Positions 31,715 to 40,309 of a stretch of DNA of 64,000 bases are shown piece after piece. Under the pieces are notes generated by a model. The model was not told where the DNA came from. It worked only from the letters and a program-made list of their open reading frames with translations, and ran no database searches. A program made the translations under genes and the position numbers. Position 1 is the first letter of the stretch. Each line of letters opens with the position of its first letter. This stretch comes from Neolewinella aquimaris. Its GTDB lineage: Bacteria > Bacteroidota > Bacteroidia > Chitinophagales > Saprospiraceae. The DNA lies in NCBI RefSeq assembly GCF_014197245.1, contig NZ_JACIFF010000001.1, positions 620,001-684,000 of the forward strand, in the 5' to 3' direction.

Positions 31715-32732
31715 ATTGGGGCCGACGCTCCTCGCCGTTGACGCGCATCACAAAGGCATCTTCGGTGTAGCGGGACCGAATGTCGGCCAACGCCCGATTC
31801 AGTTCCGCATCCTCCCGGTAGGTGATCCGTACGCCCACGCGGGTGTTTCTGCCCTCCTTGTCGGTATAGGGCGTATAGCCCGCTTCCCGGAGACGGCCCG
31901 TCTGTTTGTCGACATTGCGTTGCCGACCGTATAGTCCGATGGCGATGATGGCCTCATTCATTACGGGCGCGGCGGGCGGCGGGGTCGCAGGAGCAATTTT
32001 CGTAGGGGATTCATTGTGTTTCGGTGGGGCTTGCGGACGGATCTGATTGGCGTCGACGGTCGGTGGGGGCACCGCCGGGATGGTAGGTCCCGGAGAAACG
32101 TTCAGCCTTTCCGCGGGAATATCCCGACTGACTTGGGCATCCGATCCGCCAACCAGTGTACCGAAGAGTCCGGCGATCCGAAACAGCAGGAAAATTGCCA
32201 GGACCAGTCCGACCAGGCCGGTGGTGTACCAGATGATGCGTCGGGTGCGGTCGGAAAGCTCGGTACCGGCGGTCTTGGACCGGCGGGGCAAGCGGGGCGT
32301 CCGGCGTTTGCGTTCGTTTGCCGGTCGCTTTTCCTTCCGTAGGATCGGCTTCAGAGCGACTGCCGGTAGCCCAAAACTGTCCTTGCTGAAGTTTTCGGCC
32401 ATCGGTGAAAATCGTATTTCACCGTCGGACAGCCTGTATAGTCTACCGATGCCTTCCAGCACGACCGTGCCGCCCGCTTCGAGCTTGTGGCGGGTAGACT
32501 CAAGGAAGGCCTTCAGGTCCGGCAGGTGGGGTACTTCCCGTTCGAGCCTGCCGTCGTCGACGACCAGATTTGCGTTGAAGTCGACCCGGGCCGAGGGGGG
32601 CTTGGCCTTCCCTTCGATCAAACTTACCAGGGCGGGTTGGCCCACCACCAGCAGGGTCCCAATGCCCGGTAGGCATACCCTTCCCTCTTCGATGAGGATG
32701 GATCTGAGCGCGGTAAGTACGTCTCCGTTCAT
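31713..32732 (-). CDS. HU-like and SPOR domain membrane protein
   Basis: A 339-residue Bacteroidota-type protein. The N-terminal ~120 residues resemble the paired HU-CCDC81 region (LRSILIEEGRVCLPGIGTL and LKAFLESTRHKLEAGGTVVLEGIGRL). A basic linker (130-165) precedes one membrane helix (about 167-190), a proline-rich stretch (215-260) and a C-terminal SPOR domain (about 262-336). The layout suggests a cytoplasmic HU-like part and a peptidoglycan-binding part outside, so it could tie the chromosome or cytoplasm to the division site; that is inference. The ATG lies 4 nt after a -7 box, predicting a leaderless mRNA. Confidence 0.83.
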   Translation of the reverse strand: MNGDVLTALRSILIEEGRVCLPGIGTLLVVGQPALVSLIEGKAKPPSARVDFNANLVVDDGRLEREVPHLPDLKAFLESTRHKLEAGGTVVLEGIGRLYRLSDGEIRFSPMAENFSKDSFGLPAVALKPILRKEKRPANERKRRTPRLPRRSKTAGTELSDRTRRIIWYTTGLVGLVLAIFLLFRIAGLFGTLVGGSDAQVSRDIPAERLNVSPGPTIPAVPPPTVDANQIRPQAPPKHNESPTKIAPATPPPAAPVMNEAIIAIGLYGRQRNVDKQTGRLREAGYTPYTDKEGRNTRVGVRITYREDAELNRALADIRSRYTEDAFVMRVNGEERRPQ

Positions 32733-32736
32733 GGAG

Positions 32737-32744
32737 CAAAAGTA
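32737..32744 (-). promoter_or_regulatory. -7 box for a likely leaderless HU/SPOR mRNA
   Basis: Minus-strand TACTTTTG ends 4 nt before the ATG at 32732. Confidence 0.55.
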
Positions 32745-32780
32745 GTGATTAAGCCAGTACCCGCCCGGGACCGAACTGCC

Positions 32781-33335
32781 CTAGTTGTAGCTGGGCTCCT
32801 CGCGCATTGAGGCGATTACCGAGAAGGTATCGCCCTTGTTCTCCATAACCTGCGACCACAGTTTCTCCGGGTCACTCTTGAATAAGTAATTCGGATCCAT
32901 GCGGGCAGTGACCCAGCTCCCTCCTTCCAGTTCCTCCTGCAGCTGGCTGTCCGACCACCCGCTGTACCCGACGAAAAAGCGAATGTCGTAGGGCGTGATC
33001 AACTTCTGGTCGATCAGGAAGCGCAGCTTTTCGTAGTTGCCGCCCCAGAATATGCCTTCCATGACCTCGTCGCTTCCCTCCAGCAGATCCCCCTTGCGGT
33101 GGAGGTAGTGTACGGTGTCGGTGCCGACCGGACCGCCGAAGTACACCGGCGCATCGAACTCCGGGAATTCCTTTGCCAGGGCGTCGACGCGCATATTGAC
33201 CCGCCGGTTCATGATGAAGCCGAGGCTACCCTCGGGGTTGTGCTCTACGACCAGGACGGTGCTGCGTTTGAAGTTCGGATCGAGCATAAAGGGTTCGGCG
33301 AGGAGAATCGTACCGTTCTTGATCTGTGCGGACAT
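32781..33335 (-). CDS. YqgE/AlgH family protein
   Basis: Conserved single-domain protein of 184 residues, UPF0301; the biochemical role is unknown. Signature segments are GTILLAEPFMLDPNFKRSTVLVVEHNPEGSLG-type text near residues 8-38, the VYFGGPVGTD motif and FFVGYSGWSDSQLQEELEGGSW. Start MSAQIKNGTI. It lies 48 nt upstream of the HU/SPOR gene on the same strand, but that gene has its own -7 box in the gap. Confidence 0.93.
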   Translation of the reverse strand: MSAQIKNGTILLAEPFMLDPNFKRSTVLVVEHNPEGSLGFIMNRRVNMRVDALAKEFPEFDAPVYFGGPVGTDTVHYLHRKGDLLEGSDEVMEGIFWGGNYEKLRFLIDQKLITPYDIRFFVGYSGWSDSQLQEELEGGSWVTARMDPNYLFKSDPEKLWSQVMENKGDTFSVIASMREEPSYN

Positions 33336-33474
33336 GGGAGGCGGGTTGGTATCGCTAATTTAACGATCAGTCGGCGGACTTGGTTTGTTAAGCAAAATTT
33401 ACCGTTCGTATCACGCAACTGTCTGTTTTTGGGCTGCTGTCCCGACAATTACCTTCCGGGCTCAGCGGCCTGCG

Positions 33475-33482
33475 TAACTTTG
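33475..33482 (+). promoter_or_regulatory. -7 box for a likely leaderless ccsA mRNA
   Basis: TAACTTTG ends 4 nt before the ATG at 33487. Confidence 0.55.
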
Positions 33483-33486
33483 TCCC

Positions 33487-34638
33487 ATGGAAAAACTTAT
33501 GCGGCAGCACTGGTGGAAACTCCTTGCGGTGCTGATCCTGGTTTACGCGCTCGTTGCCGGCCTCCTCGTCCCCCTAAAACCCAATCTGCTTTCGGTAACC
33601 CCGAATGCGGCGACTCCCGGATCGATCCAGTCGTTCGACCTGCTCGGCTACAATACCCGCTTTCAGGAGGACGGCGGTAGCAGTCGCGCTTGGTTGAACT
33701 ACGGCGAGGGCTACGCCATCGAGGCTACCGAGGTGAAGGTCACGGACGACCGACGCGCGACCGCCACCTTTGTCGTGCCGGATTACCTGCCCACCACCGA
33801 GACGGGCAGCAAGAAGCTCTCGCTCATCGTATCCGGAGCGGCCAATGGTGCCTTTGTAGTGCCGGACGCCGTGATCGTCCGTCAGCAACAACCCCCCGGC
33901 GACCTTGCCGCCGTACGGGCGGAGTGGGAGCGTACGGCCATGCAGAAGGGCGACCTGATCGCCAATCCCTCCATGACCTTCCCCTACCGGGGCCTGCTGA
34001 GCGAGACCATCCGCAACACCTACTTCCACGTGAGCCTGTGGTTTGCCATGATGTTCCTCTTCATCGCGGCCGTGGTGTACGCCATCCGCTACCTGGTCAT
34101 CAAGTCGCGGCGGGGTACGCATACGTTGGATACCACGGTGGGGTTAACCGATCTGAGTCCCCTGGAGCGGACCGATCAGTGGTCGGTCGTATTCACCGGC
34201 GTGGGAATGCTGTTTGGTATTCTGGGCCTACTCACCGGGGCGGTGTGGGCAAAATACACTTGGGGCAGCTACTGGAACTGGGACATCAAGCAGTTCACTA
34301 CCCTCATCGCACTGCTGATCTACGCCGGCTACTTCGTGTTGCGAGCAGCCTTTCCCGATCCGGAGCAACGCGCAAGGCTGGGTGCCGTGTACAATATTTT
34401 CGCCTTCGCCTGTCTGATCCCGCTGATCTACATCCTGCCCCGCCTGAGCGCGACCAGCCTGCATCCGGGGGCGGAAGGCAATCCGGCAATGGGCGGTGAA
34501 GACCTCGACAGCACCATGCGCATGGTATTTTATCCCACCATCATCGGCTGGACCCTCTTCGGCGGCTGGATGGCGGGAGTGGCCTACCGCGCGCGCATCG
34601 TCGGCGAAAAACTGCTGCGGCGGCAAGAATCGTTGTAG
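33487..34638 (+). CDS. Cytochrome c biogenesis protein, CcmC/CcsA type, with periplasmic insert
   Basis: Heme-handling membrane protein of the cytochrome c assembly family. The tryptophan-rich heme motif WGSYWNWD is at 259-266, flanked by membrane helices (about 12-30, 183-203, 236-256, 271-289, 302-320, 345-363). Candidate axial histidines are H181 and H326. Between helix 1 and helix 2 lies a ~150-residue soluble segment (about 31-170) that looks beta-rich (PNLLSVTPNAATPGS start), which standard CcmC lacks. The subtilase gene starts 1 nt after its stop. No other ccm/ccs gene is in the window. Confidence 0.85.
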   Translation: MEKLMRQHWWKLLAVLILVYALVAGLLVPLKPNLLSVTPNAATPGSIQSFDLLGYNTRFQEDGGSSRAWLNYGEGYAIEATEVKVTDDRRATATFVVPDYLPTTETGSKKLSLIVSGAANGAFVVPDAVIVRQQQPPGDLAAVRAEWERTAMQKGDLIANPSMTFPYRGLLSETIRNTYFHVSLWFAMMFLFIAAVVYAIRYLVIKSRRGTHTLDTTVGLTDLSPLERTDQWSVVFTGVGMLFGILGLLTGAVWAKYTWGSYWNWDIKQFTTLIALLIYAGYFVLRAAFPDPEQRARLGAVYNIFAFACLIPLIYILPRLSATSLHPGAEGNPAMGGEDLDSTMRMVFYPTIIGWTLFGGWMAGVAYRARIVGEKLLRRQESL

Positions 34639-34639
34639 C

Positions 34640-36208
34640 ATGAGGAGTGTGCCCCTAATCAGTCTGCTGCTGCTCTTTGCCCTCCAGCTCTCCGGGCAGC
34701 GCATCGAAACGGAACTGATCTGCGAATGGGTGCCGTCCAACCAGCAACCGGCGGGGCGGGGGAAACTGTACTCCGGCAAGCGAATGCTGGCGAAGGGCGT
34801 CTACCTGCTGGTTTTTGCCGACTCCATTGCCACCGCCCAAGCCTTTGATCGCCTGCGTGCCGATCCGGCAGTACGTAACGTCCAGTACAATTGGCAGGTC
34901 AGTCCACGCAGCCTGCCGGACGACCCCCTGTACGTTCAGCAATCCAACCTGGCGCGCGCCGGCTTCGAGGAAGCCTGGGAGGTGACCGTTGGCGGATCCT
35001 CCCCGAATGGTGTTCCCATCGTGACCGCCGTCCTCGACGGAGGGTTTGATGTCGGTCACGAGGACCTCCGCAACAGCCTCTGGAACAACCGAAGTGAGGT
35101 GGCCGGAGACGGCATCGACAACGACGGGAACGGATTTATCGACGACGTCCACGGGTGGAATTTTGTCGCGAATGCCGGAGAGTACGGCTCCGATACTCAC
35201 GGCACCCAGGTTGCCGGCCTCATCGGGGCGGAGGGCGACAACGGAATCGGTGTAGCGGGCACAAACTGGAGGAGCGAACTCATGCTTTTCTCCATCACGA
35301 CGGTTGCGGATATAGTGGCGGCGTACGAATATGTGATCAGTCAAAAATCATTGCACCTGCGCACCGCCGGCCAGATGGGCGCCAATGTGGTAGTCACGAA
35401 CGCAAGTTTCGGCATTGAAGGAGCGACGTGTGCGGACTTTCCGGTGTGGGGCGGGATGTACGATAAGCTCGGTGCGGTCGGCGTACTTACGGCGGCCAGC
35501 GCAGTCAATGCCGCCCGTGATGTAGATCTGGCGGGAGACATGCCGACCGACTGCCCCAGCGAATATCTGATTGGCGTGACCAACCTCGATCAAGACGACC
35601 GCCTGTTTTCATCCGCAGGATTTGGCAGCGAGCACGTAGACCTCGGCGCGCCGGGAGAGGGCAGCTACACGACGCGTCCCAACAATCGATACGGGAACTT
35701 CGGAAGTACGAGTGCGGCCGCACCCTACGTTACGGGGGCCGTCGCCCTGCTGTACGCAACTCCCTGTGCGTCCTTTCAGAACTTGGTTGCAACCGACCCT
35801 TCCGCGGCCGCGCTGGCAATCCGGCAGGCCATTCTCGCTTCGGTCGACGCAAATCCGTCCCTGCAGTTCAGGTCCAGCAGTGGCGGTGCCCTCAACGTCG
35901 CTGCCGCACAACAATTCTTGCTCACCCGCTGCGTGGAGGAAAACCCGACGGAGCTGATTCTGCAGAGTGTGTACCCAAATCCGAGCAGCGGCCGGGTCAA
36001 CCTGATCACCAATTATCCCGTCCCGGACGGGGCACAACTGGAGGTGATCGAGATCCTCGGGAAAGAAGTGGGCCTGTCCCCCATGATGCGTTCCGCCCTG
36101 TTTCCCGCCTCCCTCGAAGTCGATTTATCGGACTGGCCGGCGGGCTGGTACCTACTACGGCTAAGGGACGGAGACCGTACGGCTACGGCTACACTTCTTC
36201 GGCAATAG
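34640..36208 (+). CDS. Secreted S8 subtilisin-family protease with T9SS sorting domain
   Basis: Exported serine protease of 522 residues. After a signal peptide (1-20) comes the S8 domain with catalytic D133 (AVLDGGFDVGHED), H187 (SDTHGTQVAG) and S358 (GSTSAAAPYVTG, close to the usual GTSxAAP). The C-terminal ~80 residues (443-522, VYPNPSSGRVNL to the end) form a Por-secretion (type IX) sorting domain, so the protein is probably exported across the outer membrane. I start at MRSVPLISLL, 1 nt past the ccsA stop; the longer frame from 34496 lies inside ccsA. Confidence 0.92.
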   Translation: MRSVPLISLLLLFALQLSGQRIETELICEWVPSNQQPAGRGKLYSGKRMLAKGVYLLVFADSIATAQAFDRLRADPAVRNVQYNWQVSPRSLPDDPLYVQQSNLARAGFEEAWEVTVGGSSPNGVPIVTAVLDGGFDVGHEDLRNSLWNNRSEVAGDGIDNDGNGFIDDVHGWNFVANAGEYGSDTHGTQVAGLIGAEGDNGIGVAGTNWRSELMLFSITTVADIVAAYEYVISQKSLHLRTAGQMGANVVVTNASFGIEGATCADFPVWGGMYDKLGAVGVLTAASAVNAARDVDLAGDMPTDCPSEYLIGVTNLDQDDRLFSSAGFGSEHVDLGAPGEGSYTTRPNNRYGNFGSTSAAAPYVTGAVALLYATPCASFQNLVATDPSAAALAIRQAILASVDANPSLQFRSSSGGALNVAAAQQFLLTRCVEENPTELILQSVYPNPSSGRVNLITNYPVPDGAQLEVIEILGKEVGLSPMMRSALFPASLEVDLSDWPAGWYLLRLRDGDRTATATLLRQ

Positions 36209-36355
36209 CCGCTTTTGCGAGATATATTTACGGCCTGAAAATAAAATAGCAATATTTGTAGTCCGATTCGCTGCGACGAACATGATTAGCCAGCCATTGT
36301 TTTATGGCCTACTTCCGGTAACGCACCGGCGGTTTAAATCTCTCAACCTTATACT

Positions 36356-37252
36356 ATGCAAAAGATTACCCTTCTCCTTCTCGTTCTTGCCGTTGGACTC
36401 TCGTCCTGCGTAAGCAAGAAAAAGTACGAATCCCTACAGACCGATCTTGCCTCCCGCGATTCACTCCTCTCCCAACGCGACCAGGAGCTTAACCGCTACG
36501 CGCAGCAACTGGCCGAGTGCGAACGCCGCGAGACCCAGATCAAGAACCAGTACGACAACGCCCAGGCCCAGGCCCAGATTCGCCAGGAGCAAATCGAAGA
36601 CCTGCGTAAGCAACGCGACGCCCAGATCGAGCAGGTCGGCGACCTAACCGTCCTCAGCCAGGGAGCCAACCAGAACATCGGCAAGACGCTGGAGCAACTG
36701 GAAGGTAAGGACCGCTACATCCGCCTGCTGCAGGCCGCCAAGTCCAAGGCCGACTCCATCAACCTCGCCCTCGCCGTAAACCTGAAGAGCGTACTGCGTG
36801 AAGGCATCGAGGATGCAGACGTGGACATCAAGGTCGACAAAACCGTCGTTTACATTAACCTGTCGGACAAGATGCTCTACAAGAGCGGCAGCTACCAGAT
36901 CACGGAGCGTGCCGGTGAGGTGCTCGAAAAGATCGCCCAGATTGCCAAGAGCCGCCCCAACCTTGACCTCATGGTCGAAGGCTACACCGATAACGTCCCC
37001 ATCAACAGCGCCTGTGTCAAGGACAACTGGGACCTTTCCGTCCTCCGTTCCACTGCCGTTGTTAAGGCCCTTCAGAACAAGTACGACATCGATCCCAATC
37101 GCCTGATCGCCGCCGGTCGTGGTGAGTACAACCAGCTGGTAGCCAACGACACGCCGGAAAACCGGTCGACCAACCGTCGTACCCGCATCATTCTGCTTCC
37201 CCGCCTGAACCAGTTCTACGATCTCCTCGATCCCAAGCAGGTTCCGGAATAG
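36356..37252 (+). CDS. OmpA-family lipoprotein with coiled coil
   Basis: Peptidoglycan-linking outer-membrane lipoprotein of 298 residues. The lipobox LSSC gives C18. Residues about 25-130 are a Gln/Arg/Glu-rich coiled coil. The OmpA C-terminal domain spans about 160-285 with YKSGSYQI, VEGYTDNVPI, NWDLSVLRSTAVV, GRGEYNQLVANDT and NRRTRIILLP, the complete peptidoglycan-binding set. It is closer to canonical OmpA than the lipoprotein at 3308-4249. A terminator follows 34 nt after the stop. Confidence 0.93.
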   Translation: MQKITLLLLVLAVGLSSCVSKKKYESLQTDLASRDSLLSQRDQELNRYAQQLAECERRETQIKNQYDNAQAQAQIRQEQIEDLRKQRDAQIEQVGDLTVLSQGANQNIGKTLEQLEGKDRYIRLLQAAKSKADSINLALAVNLKSVLREGIEDADVDIKVDKTVVYINLSDKMLYKSGSYQITERAGEVLEKIAQIAKSRPNLDLMVEGYTDNVPINSACVKDNWDLSVLRSTAVVKALQNKYDIDPNRLIAAGRGEYNQLVANDTPENRSTNRRTRIILLPRLNQFYDLLDPKQVPE

Positions 37253-37286
37253 GCACTAAGGTCTAAGCTTTCTACTACCATTTGCA

Positions 37287-37326
37287 GAACCCCGGAATGC
37301 TACGGCAATTCGGGGTTCTCTTTTTT
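37287..37326 (+). terminator. Terminator of the OmpA lipoprotein gene
   Basis: An imperfect stem pairs AGAACCCC-side bases (37287-37296) with the GGGGTTCT side (37309-37319) around an 11-nt loop, followed by CTCTTTTTT. It overlaps the stop region of convergent tilS. Confidence 0.72.
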
Positions 37327-38634
37327 CAGCCGGACCCTAAGCACCCTTTCATCCCCTTCCCTGACCGCAAAGGGAGCGGCAATCCGGTGACCGACGACCG
37401 CCATAATGGCCCCGTCGGCAGCGCAGAGCACACGAAGGTCATCGCGTTCCCACACCGGTACCTTAGCGTCGATCAGCACGTCTTTCAACTTCTTGCTACC
37501 CGTCATGCCGTAGGGCTGAAAGCGATCGCCACTACGGCGGGGACGCAGGAGCAGCGGCAATTCGGTAAGCCGGCAGTACTGGTCGCGACCCGTAAGTTTA
37601 CCCGGTCGGGAAACGATGCTCAGCTCGATCGTACCCTGTGGGGTGGCAATACCAACTGGCAATTCGCTAATTGTAACTTCTTGAGAATTAGCTACGGAAG
37701 GAATGGATTCAAAAGCTATCGCCGAAGGTGTTACCCTCGCCCGATGAGCAGCTCCCGAAATGATTCGCGACCCAGTCACGGTGAGCATCTGACGGTAGTC
37801 CTCCTCCGTAAAGTGCATACCCGCAGTATGGTACCTGAGCAGGGTGGTGACGTCTGCCTGGTTTAAGTGATTCGCCGACTGACGGTCGAACACTAGCGTA
37901 TTTTCCACCTGACGTAAATATGATGTTCCGGCTGCCTCCAGACCGATTCTATAGAATCGCTCTGCGGAGCGCAAGTTTGACAGGGTATCGCCGAGGCTGC
38001 TCTCCGTTAGACCTAATTCCAACAATAGCGGTGACAGCCGATGCCGGACACGGTTTCTGAGGTAGTCGTCCGTAGGATTGCTCGTATCCTCCCGCCACTC
38101 CACGGAATGTTCCCGGGCGTATTGCTCTATTTCACTGCGAGTGGATCCAAGAAAGGGCCGGACGAGGGGAAAGGCTGTTTGTTCCGGCATTCCCTTGATT
38201 CCGCTGATGCCGGTACCCCGAATAAGATTAATGAGAAGTGTCTCCAGCGAATCCTCCAGGTGGTGGGCGGTAACGAGTAAGTCACAAGAGTACTCATCCA
38301 ATATTTTCTCAAAATAACTATACCGTAAGTCCCGTGCCACCAACTGCGTATTGCCCGAATGTTCAGCCATATCGTACGAACGCACCGCAAGAGCCACGCT
38401 CAAGCGATCCGCCAGCCGCCGGACTACTTGCTCATCCAGCACCGAAGCCTCACCGCGTAGGTTGTAATTGCAGTGCGCGATAACGATCTTGAACCCTTCA
38501 CGGTGCAATAGGTGGGCGAGGGTAGTGCTGTCCATACCGCCACTCACGGCAACGAGGAGCTTTTCGTCACCCTTCAGTAGCCGCTCTTTCTCAACAAAGC
38601 GGCGAAACGTCCGAAGTAGATCATCCCCCTTCAT
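37300..38634 (-). CDS. tilS: tRNA(Ile)-lysidine synthase
   Basis: Converts C34 of tRNA-Ile(CAU) to lysidine so that it reads AUA; essential in most bacteria. The 444 residues show the PP-loop SGGMDS (31-36), AHCNYNLRGEAS, the HHLEDSLETLLINLIRGTG segment (about 124-142), and a C-terminal substrate-binding domain (RRSGDRFQPYGMTGSKKLKDVLID). Its ATG overlaps the TGA stop of rlmH by 4 nt, so the two are translationally coupled. Confidence 0.95.
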   Translation of the reverse strand: MKGDDLLRTFRRFVEKERLLKGDEKLLVAVSGGMDSTTLAHLLHREGFKIVIAHCNYNLRGEASVLDEQVVRRLADRLSVALAVRSYDMAEHSGNTQLVARDLRYSYFEKILDEYSCDLLVTAHHLEDSLETLLINLIRGTGISGIKGMPEQTAFPLVRPFLGSTRSEIEQYAREHSVEWREDTSNPTDDYLRNRVRHRLSPLLLELGLTESSLGDTLSNLRSAERFYRIGLEAAGTSYLRQVENTLVFDRQSANHLNQADVTTLLRYHTAGMHFTEEDYRQMLTVTGSRIISGAAHRARVTPSAIAFESIPSVANSQEVTISELPVGIATPQGTIELSIVSRPGKLTGRDQYCRLTELPLLLRPRRSGDRFQPYGMTGSKKLKDVLIDAKVPVWERDDLRVLCAADGAIMAVVGHRIAAPFAVREGDERVLRVRLKKENPELP

Positions 38635-39104
38635 ACGTTGTGGTACTTTTCGTTGCGCAGGATGGTCATGGCACGGTACAGTTGTTCCGTAAAGAACAAC
38701 CGTACCATTTGGTGGCTGAAGGTCATCTTGCTGAGGCTGAGCTTCGCGTCGGCTCGCTGGTACACCGACGGGGCAAATCCGTAAGCTCCGCCCACCAGAA
38801 AGACCAACCGCCGGGCGGGCCGCTGCAACTCCTTCTCCATGTACGTAGCAAACTCCACGCTGCTCAGCAGCTCCCCCGCCTCATCGAGCAGGACGAGGCG
38901 ATCTTCCGGAGCAATGCGTGACTCGATCAGTTCCGCCTCCTTCACAAGCAGCTGATCCGCCGAAAGCTTACCGGCCTTGCGCACATCCGCAATCTCCTCA
39001 AACGAGATCGGCAAATAGTGCGACAGCCGTTTCTGGTAAATGGCCTCGCCGCTGCGTAGGTACGCCTCATTGGTCTTCCCGATGTACATCACCACTACTT
39101 TCAT
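38631..39104 (-). CDS. rlmH: 23S rRNA (pseudouridine-1915-N3)-methyltransferase
   Basis: SPOUT methyltransferase that methylates pseudouridine 1915 of 23S rRNA on assembled ribosomes. The 157 residues match the family. LLDEAGELLSSVEFATYMEK and LVFLVGGAYGFAPSVY carry the knotted SAM site, and the C-terminal LSLSKMTFSHQMVRLFFTEQLYRAMTI-type segment is intact. I start at MKVVVMYIGK (39104), 5 nt after a TAGCTTTG box; the longer frame from 39275 runs through extragenic repeats and is not coding. Confidence 0.96.
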   Translation of the reverse strand: MKVVVMYIGKTNEAYLRSGEAIYQKRLSHYLPISFEEIADVRKAGKLSADQLLVKEAELIESRIAPEDRLVLLDEAGELLSSVEFATYMEKELQRPARRLVFLVGGAYGFAPSVYQRADAKLSLSKMTFSHQMVRLFFTEQLYRAMTILRNEKYHNV

Positions 39105-39461
39105 ATCGACAAAGCTACTACCGAGAGGGAGAGCTCGTCGGCCCTCGTCGGCCGCGCCCTTTGTTGCGCAGCAACCAAAACGTCTCGGACCAGAGGCCGC
39201 TTGACCAAAGATCTGCGAAAAAATCTGCGCGTTCTGCGTAATCCGCGGTTCAAAACGTCTCGGACCAACAGCCACCCGACCTGAACCACCCCAACGACCT
39301 CAACTTCATCCGTGCACGAATCTGTGAAAATCCGCGCAATCCGTGGTGCCCCCCATGTTGCGCAGCAACCAAAACATCTCGGACCAGAAGCCACCCGACC
39401 TAAGAAACCCACAATGCACTTCACCGTATTACCTTGCACCTGCGCACCCGCCCAAACGCTT
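39105..39461. repeat. Repeat-filled spacer between divergent rlmH and prmA
   Basis: A 357-bp non-coding stretch made of short related units. Unit A (TTGCGCAGCAACCAAAACGT then CTCGGACCAGAGGCC) occurs at 39162-39198 and 39356-39401, with a partial copy at 39251-39282. Unit B (built on ATCTGCGAAAATCTGCGC and AATCCGCGG) occurs at 39210-39250 and 39307-39349. They alternate A-B-A-B-A. I found no copies of unit A elsewhere in the window. Confidence 0.8.
39110..39117 (-). promoter_or_regulatory. -7 box for a likely leaderless rlmH-tilS mRNA
   Basis: Minus-strand TAGCTTTG ends 5 nt before the ATG at 39104. Confidence 0.55.
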
Positions 39462-40298
39462 ATGACCTACAACCGCTACCGCATCACTTGCCAAGAACAA
39501 GTCAGCGACGTCCTGCTGGCCTACCTGGCCGATGCGGGCTTCGATTCCTTTGAGGTGACGGAAGTGGGACTGGATGCCTACGCAGATGCGAGCAACCACC
39601 CCCAGTGGATTGAAGTATTGAATGAATTGGACGGCCGCTTTGCGTTCACCTATACCTGGGAAGAATTGCCGGACAAAAACTGGAACGAGGTGTGGGAGAG
39701 CGGATTTCAGCCCATCCAAATCGGCGACCGCTTGTTGATCCGGGCAAGCTTCCACCCCCCACGGCAGGGCATGCAGCACGAACTGGTGATCGACCCTAAA
39801 ATGGCCTTCGGGACCGGTCACCACGCGACCACCCATATGATGTGCGAGCGCGTACTGGACTACTTTGCCGAGGAGCCGGTAAAGGCGGAAAACGTGCTGG
39901 ACTTCGGCTGCGGCACCGGGGTGCTCGCCATCCTGACAAAGCGACTCGGGGCGGGTAGGGTAGCGGCGGTGGATATCGAACGGCCCGCCTACGATAGTAC
40001 CCTGGAGAATGCCGCGACCAATGGCGTGGAACTGGATGAAGTGATACACGGCCAGCTGGAAGATGTACCCATCGGCAAGCCCTACGACCTTGTACTGGCA
40101 AACATCAACCGCAACGTACTATTGGATTGTAGCGCGGCGTTGTACCAACGCATTAGTGCGGGTGGTACGGTGTACATGAGCGGCATCCTGGACAGGGACG
40201 AAACCCGATTGGTGGACCATATGGTCCGGCAGGGGTTCAGGCACCGGGCCACCTACGCGCGAGAAGACTGGCGGGCCTTTGACTTCACCCGCGATTGA
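39462..40298 (+). CDS. prmA: Ribosomal protein L11 methyltransferase
   Basis: SAM-dependent methyltransferase that trimethylates ribosomal protein L11. The 278 residues show the L11-binding N-terminal domain, then IDPKMAFGTGHHATT (about 110-124), the SAM motif VLDFGCGTGVLAI (145-157), and LANINRNVLLD. I start at MTYNRYRITC (39462); the longer frame from 39312 passes through the repeats. The giant secreted-protein gene follows 11 nt later on the same strand. Confidence 0.95.
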   Translation: MTYNRYRITCQEQVSDVLLAYLADAGFDSFEVTEVGLDAYADASNHPQWIEVLNELDGRFAFTYTWEELPDKNWNEVWESGFQPIQIGDRLLIRASFHPPRQGMQHELVIDPKMAFGTGHHATTHMMCERVLDYFAEEPVKAENVLDFGCGTGVLAILTKRLGAGRVAAVDIERPAYDSTLENAATNGVELDEVIHGQLEDVPIGKPYDLVLANINRNVLLDCSAALYQRISAGGTVYMSGILDRDETRLVDHMVRQGFRHRATYAREDWRAFDFTRD

Positions 40299-40309
40299 AC
40301 AACACATTT

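Noticed and set aside
39105-39275. N-terminal extension of rlmH (start at 39275)
   Set aside because: The extra 57 residues come from the extragenic repeat units and precede the promoter box.
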